DNA from: DAOPYE01 sp035352715
Lineage (GTDB): Bacteria > Acidobacteriota > Holophagae > Holophagales > Holophagaceae
Assembly: GCA_035352715.1 (NCBI GenBank)
Contig: DAOPYE010000020.1
Span: 1 to 34,454 of the forward strand
DNA: 34,454 bases
Direction of reading: 5' to 3'
Shown here: positions 31,653 through 34,454 of the stretch, piece after piece
Position numbering within the stretch: position 1 is the stretch's first letter
How the letters are laid out: each line of letters begins with the position of its first letter
Notes under the pieces: generated by a model
Told to the model about the DNA's origin: nothing
The model's database searches: none
The model's input: only the letters and a program-made list of their open reading frames with translations
Translations under genes and position numbers: made by a program

Positions 31653-33788
31653 ATGACGATCCGCCCGCTGTTCCGCAGTCTGTCCATCCTTTGCTTTGCG
31701 CTTGGTTCTGTCCTGGTAGCCACCTTCGCCCACGCCGAGGATGGCTACCGGCTCTGGCTCCGCTATGAGCCCATTACCGACGCATCCCTGCGCAAGACCT
31801 ATGAGCAGGCGCTTGGCCAGATCGTGCTCGCCACGCCAGCGGGTGCCGAGTCCGCCACCGTTGCTGCCGCCCGTGCGGAGCTGTCCTCCGGCCTGCGCGG
31901 CCTCCTGGGACACGAAGTTCCCATTGCCGTCGAGAGGTTGACCACGCCTCCCGCCGGTGGGCCTGAAGCCTACGCCATCCGGCTGGAGCGCCGCGCCCAG
32001 CCGTGTGCTGTCATCGCCGCAGGGTCCGATGTCGGCGCGCTCTACGGCGCCTTCGCGCTCCTGCGACAATTCCAGACGGCGCAGCCGGTGGATCGGCTCG
32101 CCGCCGTCAGTGCTCCACGCATCAAGCGCCGCATGCTGAATCACTGGGATAACCTCAGCGGCTTTGTGGAGCGTGGCCAGGCTGGCAATTCCCTCTGGAA
32201 CTGGTTCACGCTGCCCGATGTCCTCGAACCGCGCTACACCGACTACGCGCGAGCCTGCGCTTCGATTGGGCTCAATGGCACCGTGCTCAACAATGTCAAC
32301 GCCAACGCCACCATCCTCACCGCCCCTTATCTCGGAAAAGTCGCCGCGCTCGCGGGTGTGTTCAGGCCTTACGGTGTGCGCGTTTACCTCACGGCCCGCT
32401 TCAGCGCGCCCAAGGAGATCGGCGGCCTGCCCACCGCCGATCCGCTTGATCCCGCTGTGCGCCTGTGGTGGCGTAACAAGGCCGATGAGATCTACCGTCA
32501 CGTGCCCGACTTTGGCGGCTTCCTTGTGAAGGCCAACTCCGAGGGCCAGCCCGGTCCACAGGACTACGGCCGCACCCACGCCGATGGCGCCAATATGCTG
32601 GCCGACGCGGTCGCGCCGCATGGCGGCGTCGTCATCTGGCGCGCCTTCGTCTACAGCCACGAGGCGCCGGATGATCGCGCCAAGCAGGCCTACACGGAGT
32701 TCACCCCGCTCGATGGTCAATTCCGCAAGAACGTCTTCGTGCAGGTCAAAAACGGTGCCATCGACTTCATGCCTCGCGAGCCGTTCCACCCGCTCTTTGG
32801 CGCGATGCCGCGCACGCCGCTTGCGCCCGAACTCCAGATCGCCCAGGAATACCTTGGCGGGGCCTTGCAGTTGGCCTTTCTCGCGCCCATGTGGAAGGAA
32901 ACCCTGGATTCCGACACCTACTGCGCGGGTGCTGGCTCCACCGTCGCCCGGGTTGTCGATGGCTCCATCGATGGTTTTGCCGATTCCTGCATCGCTGGCG
33001 TCGCGAACACCGGTTCCGACCGCAATTGGACCGGACACCCGCTTGCCGCGGCCAACTGGTACGCCTTCGGCCGCCTCGCCTGGGACCACACCATCTCCTC
33101 CAATGCCATCGCCGACGAGTGGGCGCGCATGACCTTCTCCAACGCCCCGGCGGTCGTGGCTCCCATCGTCTCCATGCTCCTCGCCTCGCGCGAAGCCGTC
33201 GTGGATTACTCGATGCCGCTGGGCCTGCACCACATCATGGCCGAGGGGCACCACTACGGTCCGGGTCCCTGGGTCGCCAAGTCTGGGCGGCCCGATTGGA
33301 CCTCCGTTTACTACCACCGCGCCGACGCGCTTGGCGTCGGTTTTGACCGCACGGTGACGGGCTCCAAGGCCACGGCGCAGTACCGCCCCGAAGTCGCGAA
33401 GGTCTTTGGGGATCCCGCCCAATGTCCGGAGAAATACCTTCTCTGGTTCCATCATGTGCCCTGGGGGCATCCGCTGGCTTCCGGTCGCACGCTTTGGGAT
33501 GAGCTCTGTCTGCACTACCAGCGCGGCGTGAACGAAGTCCGCACCTGGCAGTCGAGTTGGGCCGCCCTCGCTGGGCGCGTCGATCCTGAGCGCCATGCCC
33601 ACGTCGCCTCGCTGCTCGCCCGCCAAGAGCGCGATGCCCGTTTCTGGCGTGACGGCTGCCTACTGTACTTCCAGGGATTCGCCAAGCGTCCGCTGCCTGC
33701 AGGTGTTGAGGCTCCCACGCATCCGCTGGAGCACTACCTCAAATTCCGTCTCGAGTATGTGCCCGGCGACCCTGCCTCGGCGCGATAG
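31653..33788 (+). CDS. Secreted GH67 alpha-glucuronidase
   Basis: A 711-residue GH67 enzyme that removes 4-O-methyl-glucuronic acid from the non-reducing ends of glucuronoxylan oligosaccharides. A signal peptide (residues ~1-28, LVATFAHA) is followed by the N-terminal GH67 domain, the catalytic barrel and the C-terminal domain. Catalytic candidates are E297 in KANSEGQPGP (acid), and D371 in KNGAIDFMPREP with a glutamate in ELQIAQEYLG (393 or 399) as base pair. HPLFGAMP, GLHHIMAEGHHYGPGPW and YHRADALGVGFDRT are further family blocks. Start ATG 31653 is chosen for the signal peptide. CTC leucine codons are much commoner here than in neighbouring genes, which prefer CTG, hinting at transfer. No xylanase, transporter or uronate genes are adjacent. 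Confidence 0.93.
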   Translation: MTIRPLFRSLSILCFALGSVLVATFAHAEDGYRLWLRYEPITDASLRKTYEQALGQIVLATPAGAESATVAAARAELSSGLRGLLGHEVPIAVERLTTPPAGGPEAYAIRLERRAQPCAVIAAGSDVGALYGAFALLRQFQTAQPVDRLAAVSAPRIKRRMLNHWDNLSGFVERGQAGNSLWNWFTLPDVLEPRYTDYARACASIGLNGTVLNNVNANATILTAPYLGKVAALAGVFRPYGVRVYLTARFSAPKEIGGLPTADPLDPAVRLWWRNKADEIYRHVPDFGGFLVKANSEGQPGPQDYGRTHADGANMLADAVAPHGGVVIWRAFVYSHEAPDDRAKQAYTEFTPLDGQFRKNVFVQVKNGAIDFMPREPFHPLFGAMPRTPLAPELQIAQEYLGGALQLAFLAPMWKETLDSDTYCAGAGSTVARVVDGSIDGFADSCIAGVANTGSDRNWTGHPLAAANWYAFGRLAWDHTISSNAIADEWARMTFSNAPAVVAPIVSMLLASREAVVDYSMPLGLHHIMAEGHHYGPGPWVAKSGRPDWTSVYYHRADALGVGFDRTVTGSKATAQYRPEVAKVFGDPAQCPEKYLLWFHHVPWGHPLASGRTLWDELCLHYQRGVNEVRTWQSSWAALAGRVDPERHAHVASLLARQERDARFWRDGCLLYFQGFAKRPLPAGVEAPTHPLEHYLKFRLEYVPGDPASAR

Positions 33789-33791
33789 GCG

Positions 33792-33810
33792 TCCAGGGCC
33801 GGTTCCTGGA
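33792..33810 (+). terminator. Possible terminator hairpin after the alpha-glucuronidase gene
   Basis: TCCAGG/CCTGGA form a 6-bp stem with a 7-base loop, four bases after the stop codon. There is no T-tract, so this is a weak candidate based mainly on position. Confidence 0.3.
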
Positions 33811-33858
33811 GTTCGGCGACAAATGGTTGGATTCCAATGTGATTGATCCGAACGCGCA

Positions 33859-34454
33859 TTATTTCGAATTTTGCGGATTATTACCGAGGTCTTGGAGTTT
33901 CTTTAGTGCTTTTGCATGGCCTTGCTCAGCGGCCTTGCGATACCACTTCACCGCTTCGGCTAAATCCTTCGTGACTCCAGCGCCGTGGCCATAACAACCA
34001 CCCAGGTTGTATTGGGCTTTCGCGTCTCCTTGTTCAGCGGCCTTACGAAACCACTTCACGGCTTCGGCTAAATCCGTCGTGACTCCATCGCCTTGGAAAT
34101 AACCAAGGCCCAGGTTGAATTGGGCTTGAGCCAATCCTTGTTCAGCGGCTTTGCGATACCACTTCATCGCTTCGGCTATATCCTTCGTGACTCCCGCGCC
34201 TTGGAAAGAACAAACACCCAGGTTGTATTGGGCTTTCGCGTCTCCTTGCTCAGCGGCCTTGCGACACCACTTCACCGCTTCGACTAAATCCGTCGTGACT
34301 CCGCCACCTTGGGCATAACAAAGGCCTAGATAGCATTGAGCTTTCGCATGCCCTTGCTCAGCGGCCTTTCGATACCACTTCGCTGCTTCGGCTAAATCCT
34401 TCGTGACTCCATCGCCTCGGTCATAACAAAGGCCCAGGTTGAATTGGGCTTGAG
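33859..34454 (-). CDS. Sel1-repeat protein, partial at window edge
   Basis: The frame is open from the right edge to a TAA at 33859 (about 197 codons visible); the start lies outside the window. It consists almost entirely of 36-residue Sel1 units of the form AKAQYNLGxCYxxGxGVTKDLAEAVKWYRKAAEQGD, with a short tail (KKLQDLGNNPQNSK). The units differ by only a few residues, a sign of recent duplication. Leucine TTA and CGA arginine codons and a lower GC content set it apart from the neighbourhood. A GTG near 34275 is inside the array and is not a credible start. Probably a protein-interaction scaffold; no specific role can be given. Confidence 0.9.
   Translation of the reverse strand, partial: QAQFNLGLCYDRGDGVTKDLAEAAKWYRKAAEQGHAKAQCYLGLCYAQGGGVTTDLVEAVKWCRKAAEQGDAKAQYNLGVCSFQGAGVTKDIAEAMKWYRKAAEQGLAQAQFNLGLGYFQGDGVTTDLAEAVKWFRKAAEQGDAKAQYNLGGCYGHGAGVTKDLAEAVKWYRKAAEQGHAKALKKLQDLGNNPQNSK
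33883..34454. repeat. 108-bp direct tandem repeats (Sel1 array)
   Basis: About five and a third head-to-tail copies of a 108-bp unit, each including the plus-strand phrase TTCGGCTAAATCCTTCGTGA or a close variant (TCCGTCGTGA, TATATCCTTC), recurring at 108-base steps near 33955, 34063, 34171, 34279 and 34387. The array continues past the window. In-frame unit length means copies can be gained or lost without breaking the gene. Confidence 0.92.

Noticed and set aside
31293..33626. 777-codon open frame on the minus strand
   Set aside because: It is fully antisense to the GH67 gene, whose motifs are unmistakable; the open frame results from GC-rich codon bias and its translation has no recognisable domain.
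33883..34454. CRISPR-like regular repeats
   Set aside because: The 108-bp repeats have no unique spacers and encode Sel1 units in frame.

Overview
The window looks like chromosomal DNA of a high-GC, diderm, anaerobic or facultative heterotroph. The combination of an NADH-linked Hdr/Flx complex, a HydF maturase, a giant DUF3683-type FAD/Fe-S oxidoreductase, multi-domain sensor kinases, HD-GYP signalling and Sel1 proteins suggests an acidobacterium of the Holophagae (Geothrix/Holophaga-like). This placement is inferred from gene content only; there is no rRNA or other taxonomic marker here. I saw no tRNA, rRNA, CRISPR array or intact insertion sequence.

Layout. 1-573 (minus): 5' part of an M64 (IgA) peptidase gene, running off the left edge through a 10-bp G/C homopolymer. 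845-2694 (plus): small unknown protein, 7-TM membrane protein and short histidine kinase, probably one sensory operon. 2701-3582 (minus): single-TM protein with a C-terminal Sel1 repeat. 3760-10350 (plus): seven-gene operon hdrC-hdrB-hdrA-flxD-flxC-flxB-flxA. 10351-10617: MITE-like element with ~30-bp terminal inverted repeats and a long nested hairpin. 10604-11862 (minus): scpA followed by a small 4-TM protein whose last codons and stop lie in the element. 12034-14526 (plus): large hybrid histidine kinase, tail-to-tail overlapping hydF (14504-15733, minus). 15850-23280 (minus): probable operon of a divergent PEP carboxykinase-like protein, a BrkB/YihY membrane protein fused to a cyclic-nucleotide-binding domain, a 1227-residue DUF3683/FAD/Fe-S/CCG oxidoreductase, and ppnP. 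23426-24646 (minus): HD-GYP phosphodiesterase. 24946-26469 (plus): ComEA-like secreted HhH protein, type IV pilin-like protein, RadC. 26466-27374, 27594-28583 and 28653-30326 (all minus): sugar nucleotidyltransferase, aldo/keto reductase, MurJ. 30473-31372 (plus): secreted Sel1 protein. 31653-33788 (plus): secreted GH67 alpha-glucuronidase. 33859-34454 (minus): Sel1 protein built of near-identical 108-bp repeats, cut by the right edge.

How it fits together. The clearest functional unit is the Hdr/Flx operon: FlxABCD should oxidise NADH and HdrABC should split the electrons between ferredoxin and a disulfide acceptor. HydF and the DUF3683 oxidoreductase add to an anaerobic redox theme. The least familiar parts are the regulated BrkB fusion co-directional with the PEPCK-like protein and the DUF3683 enzyme, the structured MITE-like element that ends one gene and abuts another, and the recombinogenic Sel1 array.
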